43,122 nucleotides of DNA from DATKJS01 sp050015275 (GTDB lineage Bacteria; Acidobacteriota; Aminicenantia; Aminicenantales; Saccharicenantaceae), in assembly GCA_050015275.1 (NCBI GenBank), contig JBEKBS010000023.1, positions 1 to 43,122 of the forward strand, given 5' to 3'. A program made the position numbers and the translations under genes. Under the pieces are notes generated by a model. It saw only the letters and a list, made by a program, of their open reading frames with translations. It was not told the DNA's origin and made no database searches. How positions within the stretch are numbered: the stretch's first letter is position 1; each line of letters starts with the position of its first letter. Shown in pieces: positions 15,406-24,218 of the stretch.

Positions 15406-15665
15406 AACATAGCCTCCTTTAAGGGTTATTTGAATGAGTTCCTTTATTTGATGGCGTTGCTTTCCCGGGGTTCTCGGCGATTCTCACCTCCTTTCCCCTC
15501 TCGTTCCTCCCCCCTCGAGGAATACCCTCTTTGGGGGCGTTCTATCGATGATGGCAAAAAACGGGTTACGGAGGATGGAGGTCTTCTAAGAATGAACCTT
15601 CTATATTCTCGCTCATCTCGTTATCACTGGTTTTTCGATACGGCCAAGCGTATATGCAATTCAAG
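15406..15665 (-). promoter_or_regulatory. Long 5' leader of the lipoprotein operon
   Basis: About 260 bases separate the predicted transcription start from the lipoprotein ATG. The leader has a pyrimidine-poor, G/A-rich middle on the transcribed strand (several GGAGG-like runs near 15480-15580) and ends with the real AAAGGAGG site at 15412-15420. I see no known riboswitch and no convincing leader peptide. The extra Shine-Dalgarno-like runs could compete for ribosomes or bind an RNA regulator. Confidence 0.4.
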
Positions 15666-15687
15666 CTTGTGTTTTTTATATCACAAG
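15666..15687. promoter_or_regulatory. Inverted repeat over the -10 box of the lipoprotein operon
   Basis: CTTGTG (15666-15671) and CACAAG (15682-15687) form a perfect 6-base inverted repeat with a 10-base AT-only centre that contains the -10 box. The size and place suit the operator of a dimeric repressor. Confidence 0.45.
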
Positions 15688-15703
15688 ATTTTCCGCTTGT
15701 CAA
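15675..15703 (-). promoter_or_regulatory. Promoter of the lipoprotein / L,D-transpeptidase operon
   Basis: On the minus strand a perfect TTGACA (15703-15698) and TATAAA (15680-15675) are 17 bases apart. It is one of the best promoters in the window and lies just downstream of the malic enzyme terminator, so it starts a separate unit of four genes. Confidence 0.8.
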
Positions 15704-15710
15704 TCAGGCG

Positions 15711-15741
15711 AAAAAAAGAAAAACGGGGGGCCTTGGCCCCC
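15711..15741 (-). terminator. Rho-independent terminator of the malic enzyme gene
   Basis: GGGGGC (15726-15731) and GCCCCC (15736-15741) form a stem with a CTTG loop. On the minus strand the hairpin is followed by GTTTTTCTTTTTTT. It lies about 65 bases after the malic enzyme stop and ahead of the next promoter. Confidence 0.85.
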
Positions 15742-15805
15742 TCTTCTCTTCGCCTCTGTCCATTCCGCTCCGGCGGGCCCCGGAGACGGCGGTATCAGAC
15801 CACTG

Positions 15806-17158
15806 TCACTTCTTGTCCGGGTCGATGATGATGCCTTCTTTCATCTTCCGCTTGACTTCGTCACGGGCTGCCCGGATGGTCTCATTGGCCATCTTGAAGC
15901 GCTCTTCGGCCGGGAAGTTGAAGCGGGCCACGCCTTGTTCGATCGCCTTCGACCCGACGGCCACGGCCTCGCGCGGGAAGACTTCCCATTCGTCCATGTT
16001 CGGGATGATGTACTCTTCGTGGATGCCCTTGTCCTCGGCGACCTTGGCCAGTTCGCGGGCGGCCGCGATGCACATCTCGTCCGTGATCGTCTTGGCCCGG
16101 ACGTCTAGGGCGCCGCGGAAGATGCCCGGGAAGCCGAGCGAATTGTTGACCTGGTTGGGGAAGTCGGAGCGCCCCGTCGCGACGATGCGGGCCCCGGCCT
16201 CTTTCGCTTCCCACGGCCAGATCTCGGGCACGGGGTTGGCCTCGGCGAAGACGATGGCGTTGGGGGCCATGGTCTTGATCCACTCGGCCTTGACGGTGCC
16301 GGGGCCAGGTGTCGAACAGCAGATGAGGACATCGGCGCCCTTGATGGCGTCGGCCATAGTGCCCTGTTTGGCGAGCGGGTTCGTCCGCAGGCAGAGGTCC
16401 CATTTCTCCTTGAACTTCGTCTGGAGCGTTTCCTTGTCGGCACGGTCGCGGGAGAGGATGCCCTTGGAGTCGACCGAGAGCATGTTCTTCGGGTCGCCGC
16501 CTGCCGCCATGATCATCTTGGCGATGTTGATGCCCGAGGCGCCGGACCCGACGACGGTACACTTGACCTCCCCGATGTCCTTCTTGACGATCTTGAGAGC
16601 GTTGATCAGTCCGGCCACCGTGACGCAGGCCGTGCCCTGCTGGTCGTCGTGCCAGACGGGGATCTCGCACCGCTCGCGGAGGGTGTCGAGGATCCTGAAG
16701 CATTTCGGCTGGGCGATGTCCTCGAGGTTAAAGCCGCCGAAGGACGGCTGGAGGGCCCGGCAGATGTCGATGAGCTTGTCGGGATCCTTCTCGTCGAGAC
16801 AGATGGGGAACGCATCGACTCCGCCGAGATACTTATAGAGAATCCCCTTGCCTTCCATGACGGGCAGGCCGGCCTCAGGGCCGATGTCGCCCAGGCCGAG
16901 GACGCGCGTCCCGTCGCTGATGACGGCCACGGAGTTCCATTTGTTGGTGTACTCGTAGACCTTCTGCTTGTCGACGGCGATCTCTTTGCAGACTGCGGCG
17001 ACGCCGGGGGTGTACCAGATCGCGAAATCGTTAAAATCGCGGACTCGGCACTTCAGAGCGACGCCCATCTTGCCCTTGTAGAACTTGTGGAGCCTCGGGG
17101 CGTCCAGGGAAGGCTGCTGGGCTTTGGCCAACAGCTCTTCAACGGTGACTTTCTTCAT
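15806..17158 (-). CDS. NAD(P)-dependent malic enzyme (oxaloacetate-decarboxylating)
   Basis: A 450-residue enzyme converting malate to pyruvate, CO2 and NAD(P)H. Signature parts are the tyrosine/lysine region KFYKGKMGVALKC, IWYTPGVAAVC, SDGTRVLGLGDIG, the HDDQQGTA segment and the dinucleotide site VVGSGASGINIA, followed by GRSDFPNQVNNSLGFPGIFRGALD. The size is that of the short bacterial form without a phosphotransacetylase tail. The start is the ATG at 17158 with AGGAGG upstream; an in-frame extension to 17236 would run through the promoter. It is a single-gene unit with its own promoter and terminator. Confidence 0.95.
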   Translation of the reverse strand: MKKVTVEELLAKAQQPSLDAPRLHKFYKGKMGVALKCRVRDFNDFAIWYTPGVAAVCKEIAVDKQKVYEYTNKWNSVAVISDGTRVLGLGDIGPEAGLPVMEGKGILYKYLGGVDAFPICLDEKDPDKLIDICRALQPSFGGFNLEDIAQPKCFRILDTLRERCEIPVWHDDQQGTACVTVAGLINALKIVKKDIGEVKCTVVGSGASGINIAKMIMAAGGDPKNMLSVDSKGILSRDRADKETLQTKFKEKWDLCLRTNPLAKQGTMADAIKGADVLICCSTPGPGTVKAEWIKTMAPNAIVFAEANPVPEIWPWEAKEAGARIVATGRSDFPNQVNNSLGFPGIFRGALDVRAKTITDEMCIAAARELAKVAEDKGIHEEYIIPNMDEWEVFPREAVAVGSKAIEQGVARFNFPAEERFKMANETIRAARDEVKRKMKEGIIIDPDKK

Positions 17159-17207
17159 GAACGAACCTCCTGATGATATGGAAAGGCCATCAAAAGATGG
17201 GATAGCC

Positions 17208-17236
17208 ATCATAAGGAGGCCCGGTCGAAATGTCAA
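17208..17236 (-). promoter_or_regulatory. Promoter of the malic enzyme gene
   Basis: On the minus strand TTGACA (17236-17231) and TATGAT (17213-17208) are 17 bases apart. The short leader contains two similar TGATGGC-containing segments (near 17175-17212) that could be a regulatory repeat. Confidence 0.75.
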
Positions 17237-17263
17237 CTTTTTTCCGTCACGGCCCTGCCCGGA

Positions 17264-18124
17264 CTATCGGGTCAGGGGGACGAATTCGTACCGGCGTCCG
17301 GCTTTGCGCATCGTCCCGAAGGCGTGGCGGAGGTCGTGGCTGAAGGCGACGACCCAGTCCCCCGCCACGGCCTGTTCATAGAGCTTCTTCTTGTTGTTGA
17401 AGGTCTCGACGGGAAAGAGATCGTAGCTCATGATATAGGGAAGATCGATGTGGGCCGAGGTGGGCACCGTGTCGCCGAAATAAAAGAACGTCCGGCCGCG
17501 GGAAGTGATTTTCAGGCCCTGATGGAACGCCGTATGGCCGGGGACTAGGACGGCCTCGACACCGTCCCGGATGACCGCGTCGCCTTCGAGGAGGTCCAGG
17601 GCGCCGCTCTTCTCCAGGGACCTGAGCCGGGCCGGGATATAGCTCGGCCTGTCCCGCTCGACCGGGTGGAGGGCCTGCTCCCACTCGCCCCGTTGGACGG
17701 CGTAGCGGGCCCTCGGCAAGGCCGGCCGCCAGTCCTTCTCTCCGCCCCGGACCGTGTTCCCCCCGCAGTGGTCGAAGTGGAGGTGGGAGTTGACGACGAC
17801 GTCCACGTCCTGCGGCCGAATCCCGATCTTCTGGAGAAGCCCGAAAAGCCCGGGCTCGCGACGGAACGAATAGAAATCGACATGTCGCCTCCCGACGTCC
17901 GGGCCGACGCCCGTCTCCACGAGAATCGTCGAGCCCGGCGCCTCGATCAGATAACAGCTGAGGGCCAGGGCGATCCGGTTTTCCCTGTCCGGGGCCGCCC
18001 GCTTCTCCCACAAGGTCCTGGGCACGACCCCGAACATAGCCCCGCCGTCGACGAGGAATGTCCCGTCCACGAGCCGGGTGATCTTGAATTCGCCGACTTC
18101 GAGGCTCTCGTCGGGTGAGGTCAT
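17264..18124 (-). CDS. Metallo-beta-lactamase-fold hydrolase
   Basis: A 286-residue enzyme with the dinuclear metal motif HLHFDH (about 110-115), a further metal His in VPGHTAFHQG, and FGDTVPTSAH supplying the bridging Asp. This is the fold of lactonases, glyoxalase II and related hydrolases; the substrate cannot be told. The ATG at 18124 overlaps the nuoI stop as ATGA, so it is translated with the complex I genes. The frame extends upstream to 18367 but only as an antiframe of nuoI. It sits where nuoJ would normally follow, which is odd for this family. Confidence 0.9.
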   Translation of the reverse strand: MTSPDESLEVGEFKITRLVDGTFLVDGGAMFGVVPRTLWEKRAAPDRENRIALALSCYLIEAPGSTILVETGVGPDVGRRHVDFYSFRREPGLFGLLQKIGIRPQDVDVVVNSHLHFDHCGGNTVRGGEKDWRPALPRARYAVQRGEWEQALHPVERDRPSYIPARLRSLEKSGALDLLEGDAVIRDGVEAVLVPGHTAFHQGLKITSRGRTFFYFGDTVPTSAHIDLPYIMSYDLFPVETFNNKKKLYEQAVAGDWVVAFSHDLRHAFGTMRKAGRRYEFVPLTR

Positions 18125-18591
18125 AGCTTGTCCAACGGGTATTCGAGGCCGGCCCGGCTCGTCGACGCCAGGCGGATCTCTCCCGTGTCCATCCGGATGG
18201 CGTCCACGGGACAGGCCTCGACGCAGAACCCGCAGAAGCAGCAGCGGTTGAGGTCGATGATGAAGCTCGTCGGATATTTCTGGGTTTCGGGGTCGTCGGT
18301 CTCGCCCGCCTCGATGAAGATGCATTCGGAAGGGCAGACCGTGACGCACATCATGCAGGCCACGCACTGGGGCAGGCCGTTCTCCCGCCGCAGGATCCGG
18401 TGGAGGCTCTTGTGGCGGGGCGAGAGGGGTTTGACCTCGTCCGGGTACTGGATGGTCACGGCCCCCTTCCGCCGGGTCTTGAGGCCGAAGAACTTCAGGG
18501 CGTGAAAGGCCATGTTGACTATGAAATGCCGGGAGGTGATCCAGCCCCCCCTCAGGATCTCCTTGAAGATCACCCAGCTTTTTTTCATCAT
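18121..18591 (-). CDS. nuoI: NADH-quinone oxidoreductase subunit I (two 4Fe-4S ferredoxin)
   Basis: A 156-residue peripheral subunit carrying clusters N6a and N6b. Two binding motifs are seen, CVACMMCVTVCP and CCFCGFCVEACP, each with the last Cys serving the partner cluster. The N-terminal amphipathic helices (about 5-35) attach it to the membrane arm. It transfers electrons from NuoG to NuoB. The start has a second Met next to it. It precedes the MBL-fold gene with a four-base overlap instead of nuoJ. Confidence 0.95.
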   Translation of the reverse strand: MMKKSWVIFKEILRGGWITSRHFIVNMAFHALKFFGLKTRRKGAVTIQYPDEVKPLSPRHKSLHRILRRENGLPQCVACMMCVTVCPSECIFIEAGETDDPETQKYPTSFIIDLNRCCFCGFCVEACPVDAIRMDTGEIRLASTSRAGLEYPLDKL

Positions 18592-18595
18592 CGCC

Positions 18596-19672
18596 CTATC
18601 TCAAAACGAGGACCAGCCCCGTCGCCAGGATGTTGACAGCGCCCAACGGGACCAGGAATTTCCAGCCGAAATCCATGACCTGGTCGTACCGGAAGCGGGG
18701 ATAGGTCCAGCGGATGAGGACCTGGAGCCAGCAGAAGAAAAAGACCTTAAGGTTGAAGGCCCCGACCTGGAGGGCCGTGACGAGCCAGGAGGGCAACCGC
18801 CAGACGCCGCCCCACGGGAACCGGAATCCGCCGGTCCCAAGCCACGGGACCTGCCAGCCCCCGAAGAAAAGCGTCGTCGCCAGGCAGGAAACGACGATGA
18901 CCTCGAGGAAATCGGTCATCATGAAAAGGCCCCACTTGAGGCCGCTGTATTCGGTGAAAAAGCCGATGATCTCCGACTCGCCCTCCGGAAGGTCGAAGGG
19001 CACGCGCTTGGTCTCGGCCAGGGCCGCGAGGAAGAAGGCCGCGAAGCCCAACGGCTGGATGAAGATCCCCCACTTCGGGAGGAACCCGAACAGGAGACCC
19101 CCCTGGAACCGGACGATCTCCGAGAGCCGCAGGGACGGGAAGACCATGATCAGGCCGACGAGGGCGAGCCCCAGGGCCACCTCGTAGGAGATGAGCTGGG
19201 CCGCCCCCCGAAGGCTCCCCAGGAGGGCGAACCGGCTGTTCGAAGCCCAACCGCTGACCAGAATGCCGTAGATCCCGAGGCCGAGCATGGCCATGACGAA
19301 CAGGAGGGCCGCGTTGATGTCGGCGACCTGGAGCGTGATCCGGCGGCCGCCCAGCGTGATCGCGTCCCCGAAGGGGACGGCCACGACGGTCACGGCCACG
19401 AAGAAAAAGGACAGGAAGGGCGCGAGCGTGTGGAGGGCCCGCTCCGAAAACGAGGGAACGAAATCCTCTTTGAAGATCATCTTGATGGCGTCGGCGAACG
19501 GCTGGAAGAGGCCGAAGACGCGCAGGCCGAAGACCGACGCCCGGTTCGCGCCGATACGGTCCTGCATGACCGCGCTTTCCTTTCTCTCGACCCAGGTCAG
19601 GATGAGGGCGAGGAGCATCATCCAGGTGAGGGCCAGGATGATCTTGATCAGGAGGATGAGAACGAGGGTCAT
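18596..19672 (-). CDS. nuoH: NADH-quinone oxidoreductase subunit H
   Basis: A 358-residue integral membrane subunit with about eight hydrophobic segments. Family marks are TWVERKESAVMQDRIGANRA near the N-terminus (an ERK...QDRIGPNR-type loop), LAETKRVPFDLPEGESEI and FTEYSGLKWGLF in the quinone-channel region, and the final RFRYDQVMDFGWKFLVP. It forms the base of the quinone chamber with NuoA, B and D. It follows nuoG after four bases. Confidence 0.96.
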   Translation of the reverse strand: MTLVLILLIKIILALTWMMLLALILTWVERKESAVMQDRIGANRASVFGLRVFGLFQPFADAIKMIFKEDFVPSFSERALHTLAPFLSFFFVAVTVVAVPFGDAITLGGRRITLQVADINAALLFVMAMLGLGIYGILVSGWASNSRFALLGSLRGAAQLISYEVALGLALVGLIMVFPSLRLSEIVRFQGGLLFGFLPKWGIFIQPLGFAAFFLAALAETKRVPFDLPEGESEIIGFFTEYSGLKWGLFMMTDFLEVIVVSCLATTLFFGGWQVPWLGTGGFRFPWGGVWRLPSWLVTALQVGAFNLKVFFFCWLQVLIRWTYPRFRYDQVMDFGWKFLVPLGAVNILATGLVLVLR

Positions 19673-19676
19673 GTCT

Positions 19677-21161
19677 TTATTCCAGCTTCACTCCGAGCTC
19701 GGAGGCCAGGCGGCTGAGGATCTCCCCTTCCGGGAGGGATCCGCGGGGGGGCTTCACGGCGCACTCGAAAGGCTGGACGGTTCCCTTGATGTTGGTGAAG
19801 GACCCCTTTTTTTCCGCCGGGTGGGCTGTCGGAAGGATGATGTCGGCCAGAGCGTCCAGCGCGCTCCGGTGGGACGCGAGCAGATATTTCCTTCCTATGC
19901 CCTGAAGGGCAGCGGCCAATTTTTCGACCGGGAAATGGTCCAGGAGGTGCGGGCCGAAGGCGATCAAAAGGTCGGAGGCCCCGGCCAGCCTGTCCAGGTC
20001 CGGAAGGGTTGGCAAAAACCCGAGCGCCGCCGCGCCGCCCCCGTTCGGGGCCCTGTCCGCGGTGAGGAGGTGGCCGTCGGCCTCGCCCGGCTTCGGGTCG
20101 GCGAAGAAGATGCTCCGGACACCCAAAGCGTCCGCAAAAAGCTTCCGGCAGGCCGCGAGCTCCTCGTTGGTCAGAAAGCTGTTCAAAATGACGGCCAGGC
20201 TCGAGGTCCGGCCGGCGTCGGCCAGACCGCGGATCTCGGCGGCCAGCCCTTTCAAGATATTCTCCCAGTTGGGGGGCCGGCCTCCCGCGGGCTCTCCCCG
20301 GTTCACGGCGATGACCTTCCAGCGGTTGTCCTCGACGTCCGGATATCCGTACCGGCCGTAGTCGCAGATCCAGTGACCGTTCACGTCGGGGTTCTCGGCG
20401 GCGACGATCCGATAGATCTTCCTCTGCCGGCCGGAAAGCGGGTAGTCACGGACGGACTGGATGACGATGTTGCAGCCCCGGCTGCAACGGGGGCACACCG
20501 TCCTCTTTTTCTCCAGGAACCAGGCCCTCGTCTTGAACCGGAAGTCTCCGTCCGTGATGGCGCCGACCGGGCAGATGTCGACCAGGTTCCCGGAGTAGTT
20601 GTTCTTGATCTCGGTCCCTTCGTCAATCCCAATCTCGGCTGTGACTCCGCGCTCGAACACGCCGAGCTCGCCGGTCCCGGTCACACGGCGCAGGAAGCGG
20701 ACGCAGCGCGTGCAGAGGACGCACCGCTCCCGGTCGAGGATGAGTTTCTTCCCGATCGGAATCTTCTTTTTTTTCTTCTCTTTCGCCTCCAGGAACCGGC
20801 TTGCGTAGCGGCCGTGCTTGTCGTAGTAGTCCTGGAGGAAGCATTCGCCCGCCTTGTCGCAGATCGGGCAGTCGAGCGGGTGGTCGGCCAGGAAGAACTC
20901 GAGGACGTCTTTCCTGGCTTGGATGACTTTCGGCGTGGACGTCCGGACGATCATCCCCTCGCGGACAACGGTCGAGCAGGCCAGGTCGAGCTTGGGGAGG
21001 CCTTCGATCTCGACCAAACACATCCGGCAGCTGCCCTCCGGCTCGAACGCCGGGTGAAAGCAGAAACGGGGGATGACGATCCCCATCTGCTCAGCGGCCT
21101 TGAGGACCGTGGTCCCCGGCGCGACTTGGAGGGGCTTGCCGTCGATCTGGATCGTCACCAT
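19677..21161 (-). CDS. nuoG: NADH-quinone oxidoreductase subunit G, compact form
   Basis: A 494-residue subunit. It has the N-terminal 2Fe-2S site (CFHP...CRMC...C, about 34-65), the His/Cys cluster (HPLDCPICDKAGEC, about 92-105), the 4Fe-4S site CVLCTRC and a further Cys set CPRCSRGC that opens the molybdopterin-like domain. That last domain is cut short (about 260 residues), so the protein is much smaller than the roughly 900 residues of E. coli NuoG. The ATG at 21161 is chosen because the frame upstream is within nuoF. A Lys-rich insert (KEKKKKK) lies near residue 128. Confidence 0.94.
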   Translation of the reverse strand: MVTIQIDGKPLQVAPGTTVLKAAEQMGIVIPRFCFHPAFEPEGSCRMCLVEIEGLPKLDLACSTVVREGMIVRTSTPKVIQARKDVLEFFLADHPLDCPICDKAGECFLQDYYDKHGRYASRFLEAKEKKKKKIPIGKKLILDRERCVLCTRCVRFLRRVTGTGELGVFERGVTAEIGIDEGTEIKNNYSGNLVDICPVGAITDGDFRFKTRAWFLEKKRTVCPRCSRGCNIVIQSVRDYPLSGRQRKIYRIVAAENPDVNGHWICDYGRYGYPDVEDNRWKVIAVNRGEPAGGRPPNWENILKGLAAEIRGLADAGRTSSLAVILNSFLTNEELAACRKLFADALGVRSIFFADPKPGEADGHLLTADRAPNGGGAAALGFLPTLPDLDRLAGASDLLIAFGPHLLDHFPVEKLAAALQGIGRKYLLASHRSALDALADIILPTAHPAEKKGSFTNIKGTVQPFECAVKPPRGSLPEGEILSRLASELGVKLE

Positions 21162-21172
21162 GCTCTTTCCGC

Positions 21173-22420
21173 TCAGCGGGAGATCGTCTCCTCGAGCTCC
21201 CTTCCGAATTTCTCGATGATGGACAGGACGGGGAAGGCCGCCGCGTCTCCCATCGGGCACAGGGTCTTGCCCTTCATCCCTTCCGCGAGGTGGCGGATGA
21301 GGTCGAGGTCGCCCGGCCCCCCGCCGCCGGCCCCGATCCGGTCGGCGATCTTGCTGATCCACGTCGTCCCGATCCGGCACGGTGTGCACTGACCGCAGGA
21401 CTCATGGGCGTAGAAACGGGCCACGATCTTCAGGATGTCGATGATCGGCGTCCGGTCGCCGATGACGATGATGCCCGCGGAGCCCAGCATCGACCTGGCG
21501 TGGGCCAGCGATTCATAGTCCATCAGGACGTCGATCTCTTCGGGCGTGAGGAAAGGCGCCGATAGGCCCCCGGGGATGACGGCCTTGATCGCCTGCCCTT
21601 CGGCCGGCCCGCCCGCCCAGTCATAGATGATCTTGCGGAGCGGCGTTCCCATCGGCAGCTCGTAAAGGCCGGGTTTCCTGACGGCGCCGCTGACACCGAA
21701 AAGGCGCTTCCCGCCGTCCCTGGGCAGTCCCTGAGCGATGAACCACTCGGCGCCGTGCCGGAAGATCAGCGGAATATTGGCGATCGTCTCGACGTTGTTG
21801 ATGACCGTCGGACCACGGAAAAGCCCGACCGAGGCCGGGAAGGGCGGTTTGAGCCTCGGCCAGCCGCGTTTTCCTTCGAGGGATTCGAGAAGGGCCGTTT
21901 CCTCGCCGCAAATATAAGAGCCGGCGCCCCGGTGGACGAGGACCTCCAGGTCAAACCCGGAGCCAAAGATGTTCCCGCCCAGAAATCCCTTTTGCCCGGC
22001 CTCCGCGATCGCAGCCTCGAGCCTCATGGCGATGGCCTCGTACTCCCCGCGGACATAAACAAAAGCCGTGTGGATGCCGACGGCGTAGCAGGCGAGGATA
22101 ATCCCTTCGAGGAGGAGGTGGGGGTCCCGGGTCAAGATGGCCCGGTCCTTGAAAGTCCCCGGCTCGCCCTCGTCGGCGTTGACGCAGAGGTATTTCGGCC
22201 GGTCGTCCGCCTGGGGCACGAAGGCCCATTTAAAGCCGGCGGGGAAGCCGGCCCCTCCCCTTCCGCGGAGGTTGGCCTTCTTGACTTCCTCCATGACCTC
22301 CTGGGGCTTCTTCTCGAGCAAGGTCTTTCGTGCCGCTTCGTAACCGCCGCGGCCGAGGTAGGCCTCGAGGCGGTAGGAATTCTCCCCGGCCGGAATAAGG
22401 GTCGCTCTCACGTCGGCCAT
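21173..22420 (-). CDS. nuoF: NADH-quinone oxidoreductase subunit F (NADH/FMN site)
   Basis: A 415-residue subunit that oxidises NADH. The FMN/NADH region has GRGGAGFPAGFKW and NADEGEPGTFKDR, the second glycine-rich part is GAGSYICGEETALLESLEG, and cluster N3 is bound by ESCGQCTPCRIGT with a distant C in GKTLCPMGD. All key residues are present. It starts just after the nuoE stop. Confidence 0.97.
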   Translation of the reverse strand: MADVRATLIPAGENSYRLEAYLGRGGYEAARKTLLEKKPQEVMEEVKKANLRGRGGAGFPAGFKWAFVPQADDRPKYLCVNADEGEPGTFKDRAILTRDPHLLLEGIILACYAVGIHTAFVYVRGEYEAIAMRLEAAIAEAGQKGFLGGNIFGSGFDLEVLVHRGAGSYICGEETALLESLEGKRGWPRLKPPFPASVGLFRGPTVINNVETIANIPLIFRHGAEWFIAQGLPRDGGKRLFGVSGAVRKPGLYELPMGTPLRKIIYDWAGGPAEGQAIKAVIPGGLSAPFLTPEEIDVLMDYESLAHARSMLGSAGIIVIGDRTPIIDILKIVARFYAHESCGQCTPCRIGTTWISKIADRIGAGGGGPGDLDLIRHLAEGMKGKTLCPMGDAAAFPVLSIIEKFGRELEETISR

Positions 22421-22421
22421 C

Positions 22422-22895
22422 CTAGATGAGCCCCTTCAAGATCCCATCGATCGCGCTCCTGCTGACGGGCCCGTAGTCGTCGTCGTTGACCATCAGGCAG
22501 GGGGCGTGGTCGCAGTTTCCGAGGCACTCGACCGTCACCAGGGTGAATTTCCCGTCCGCCGTCGTTTCCCCGGCCTGGACGGCGAGCTTCGTCTCAAGAT
22601 AATTGACGATGTCCTCGGAGCCGGCCAGGAAGCAGCTGATGTTACGACAGACCTGGATGACATACTTGCCGGCGGGCTGGCGGCGGAGGAGCGTGTAAAA
22701 AGACAGCACTTCCCGGACCTGGATCGGCGGAACGCCGAGGGTCGCCGCGACCCACTCTTCCGCCTCAGGAGAGACGAACCCTTTCTCCCGCTGGACGATG
22801 TGGAGGACCGGAAGGAGGGCGGCCGCTTTCTTCGGGTAGCGGCGGACGAGCTCGTCGACCCTTCTCGCGCTCTCGGCGGACAGGGAGAATTTCAT
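22422..22895 (-). CDS. nuoE: NADH-quinone oxidoreductase subunit E (2Fe-2S)
   Basis: A 157-residue thioredoxin-like subunit. The cluster ligands are in VCRNISCFLAG and VECLGNCDHAP, giving the C-x4-C and C-x3-C pattern of the family. It works with NuoF in the NADH dehydrogenase module. The ATG overlaps the nuoD stop. Confidence 0.96.
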   Translation of the reverse strand: MKFSLSAESARRVDELVRRYPKKAAALLPVLHIVQREKGFVSPEAEEWVAATLGVPPIQVREVLSFYTLLRRQPAGKYVIQVCRNISCFLAGSEDIVNYLETKLAVQAGETTADGKFTLVTVECLGNCDHAPCLMVNDDDYGPVSRSAIDGILKGLI

Positions 22896-24217
22896 CGGTC
22901 GAGCTCCCCCCCGATCATGTTCATCGACCCGAAGGTCGGGATGACGTCCGCGACGAACCGGCCCTTGATGAGCTGCTCGATGGCCGAGACGATGTGAAAG
23001 CAGGGCGCCCTGAGATGGAGGCGGTACGGGCGGTCCGTCCCGTCGGAGACGATGTAGAATCCGACCTCGCCATTCCCCCCTTCGACCGAGAAATAGACGT
23101 CGCCCTTGGGCGGCCGGATGCCGTAGCCCTTCATGAAGAAAAGGAAGTGGCTGATCAGGCCCTCCATCGTCGTGTACGTGTCTTCCTTCGGCGGGACCAC
23201 GACGGGAGCGTCGGCGGTCAGGATCTCCGGATAGCGCTGTTTCTCCGATCCCTCAAGGTTCGGAGAGAGCCGGATTTTTTGCCGCGGTTTTTGGGTGCGC
23301 CCCAGCCGGACGGCCTCGGTCGGCTCGATTTCTTCGGTTTTGGCCCTAGGCCTCTTGTCCGTGATGAGGCCCGCGACCTGTTCGATGATCCTCAGGCTCT
23401 GCTCCATTTCGAGCATCCGGACCATATAGCGGTCGTAATTGTCGCCGCGCTCGCCGAGCGGGACGTCAAAACTCAGACGGTCGTACGTCAGATAAGGATG
23501 GGCTTTGCGCACATCGTAGAGGACGCCGGTCGAGCGGAGGCAGGGGCCGGTCCAGCCGTAGGAGAGAGCGTCCTCCTTCGAGATAGCGCCGATGCCCCGG
23601 GTCCGGTTGAGGAAGATCTGGTTCTTGTCGAGGAGTCCATGGACGTCCTTGAGGACTCGGCGGGTTTCGAGGACGGCTTTTTTCACGGCGTCGCGCCATC
23701 CTTCGAAGAGATCGGCCCGGACGCCGCCGATCCGGATGTAGGAGGTCGTCATCCGGGACCCCGTGGTGAACTCGATGACATCCCAGAGGAACTCCCTGGC
23801 CTTCATCATGTACAGGAAAACCGTGAAGGCACCATTCTCCATGGCCATGGCGGCCAGGCAGGTCAGATGGTCGGAGACCCGGGAGAGCTCGCTCATCAGG
23901 ACCCGGATCTGCTGGGCCCGCTCCGGGACCTCGATCCCGAGCATTTTCTCCATGGTCATGGCATAGCCCAGATTGTTGATCTGCGGCGAGACATAATTCA
24001 GCCGGTCCGTGTAGGGCAACAGGTTGAAATAGGTCTTGTTCTCGCAGGTTTTCTCGAAGCCGCGGTGGAGGTACCCGATCTCGACCTCCGCGTTGAGGAT
24101 CTTCTCGCCTTCGAGCTCGAGCATGATCCGGAAGGTCCCGTGCATGGCGGGGTGGGACGGGCCCATGTTGAGGAGCATGGTGTCCGGCCGGGCTTCCTTC
24201 TGGATCCTCGTTTCCAT
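22892..24217 (-). CDS. nuoD: NADH-quinone oxidoreductase subunit D with an internal insertion
   Basis: A 441-residue 49-kDa-type subunit. It has GPSHPAMHGTFR with the quinone-site His residues, GYLHRGFEK, DRLNYVSPQ, and a C-terminal GSMNMIGGELDR that matches the family ending. Between the QSLRIIEQ helix and VVVPPKEDTYTTMEGLI there are about 45 extra basic residues (TDKRPRAKTEEIEPTEAVRL and on), longer than in E. coli or Thermus. The separate nuoC excludes the fused CD type. It forms the quinone-reducing site with NuoB. Confidence 0.95.
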   Translation of the reverse strand: METRIQKEARPDTMLLNMGPSHPAMHGTFRIMLELEGEKILNAEVEIGYLHRGFEKTCENKTYFNLLPYTDRLNYVSPQINNLGYAMTMEKMLGIEVPERAQQIRVLMSELSRVSDHLTCLAAMAMENGAFTVFLYMMKAREFLWDVIEFTTGSRMTTSYIRIGGVRADLFEGWRDAVKKAVLETRRVLKDVHGLLDKNQIFLNRTRGIGAISKEDALSYGWTGPCLRSTGVLYDVRKAHPYLTYDRLSFDVPLGERGDNYDRYMVRMLEMEQSLRIIEQVAGLITDKRPRAKTEEIEPTEAVRLGRTQKPRQKIRLSPNLEGSEKQRYPEILTADAPVVVPPKEDTYTTMEGLISHFLFFMKGYGIRPPKGDVYFSVEGGNGEVGFYIVSDGTDRPYRLHLRAPCFHIVSAIEQLIKGRFVADVIPTFGSMNMIGGELDR

Positions 24218-24218
24218 G

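Noticed and set aside
15406..15490. Leader peptide starting GTG on the minus strand before the lipoprotein gene
   Set aside because: The Shine-Dalgarno-like run touches the GTG with no spacing, and the 22-codon product has no attenuator-like residues.
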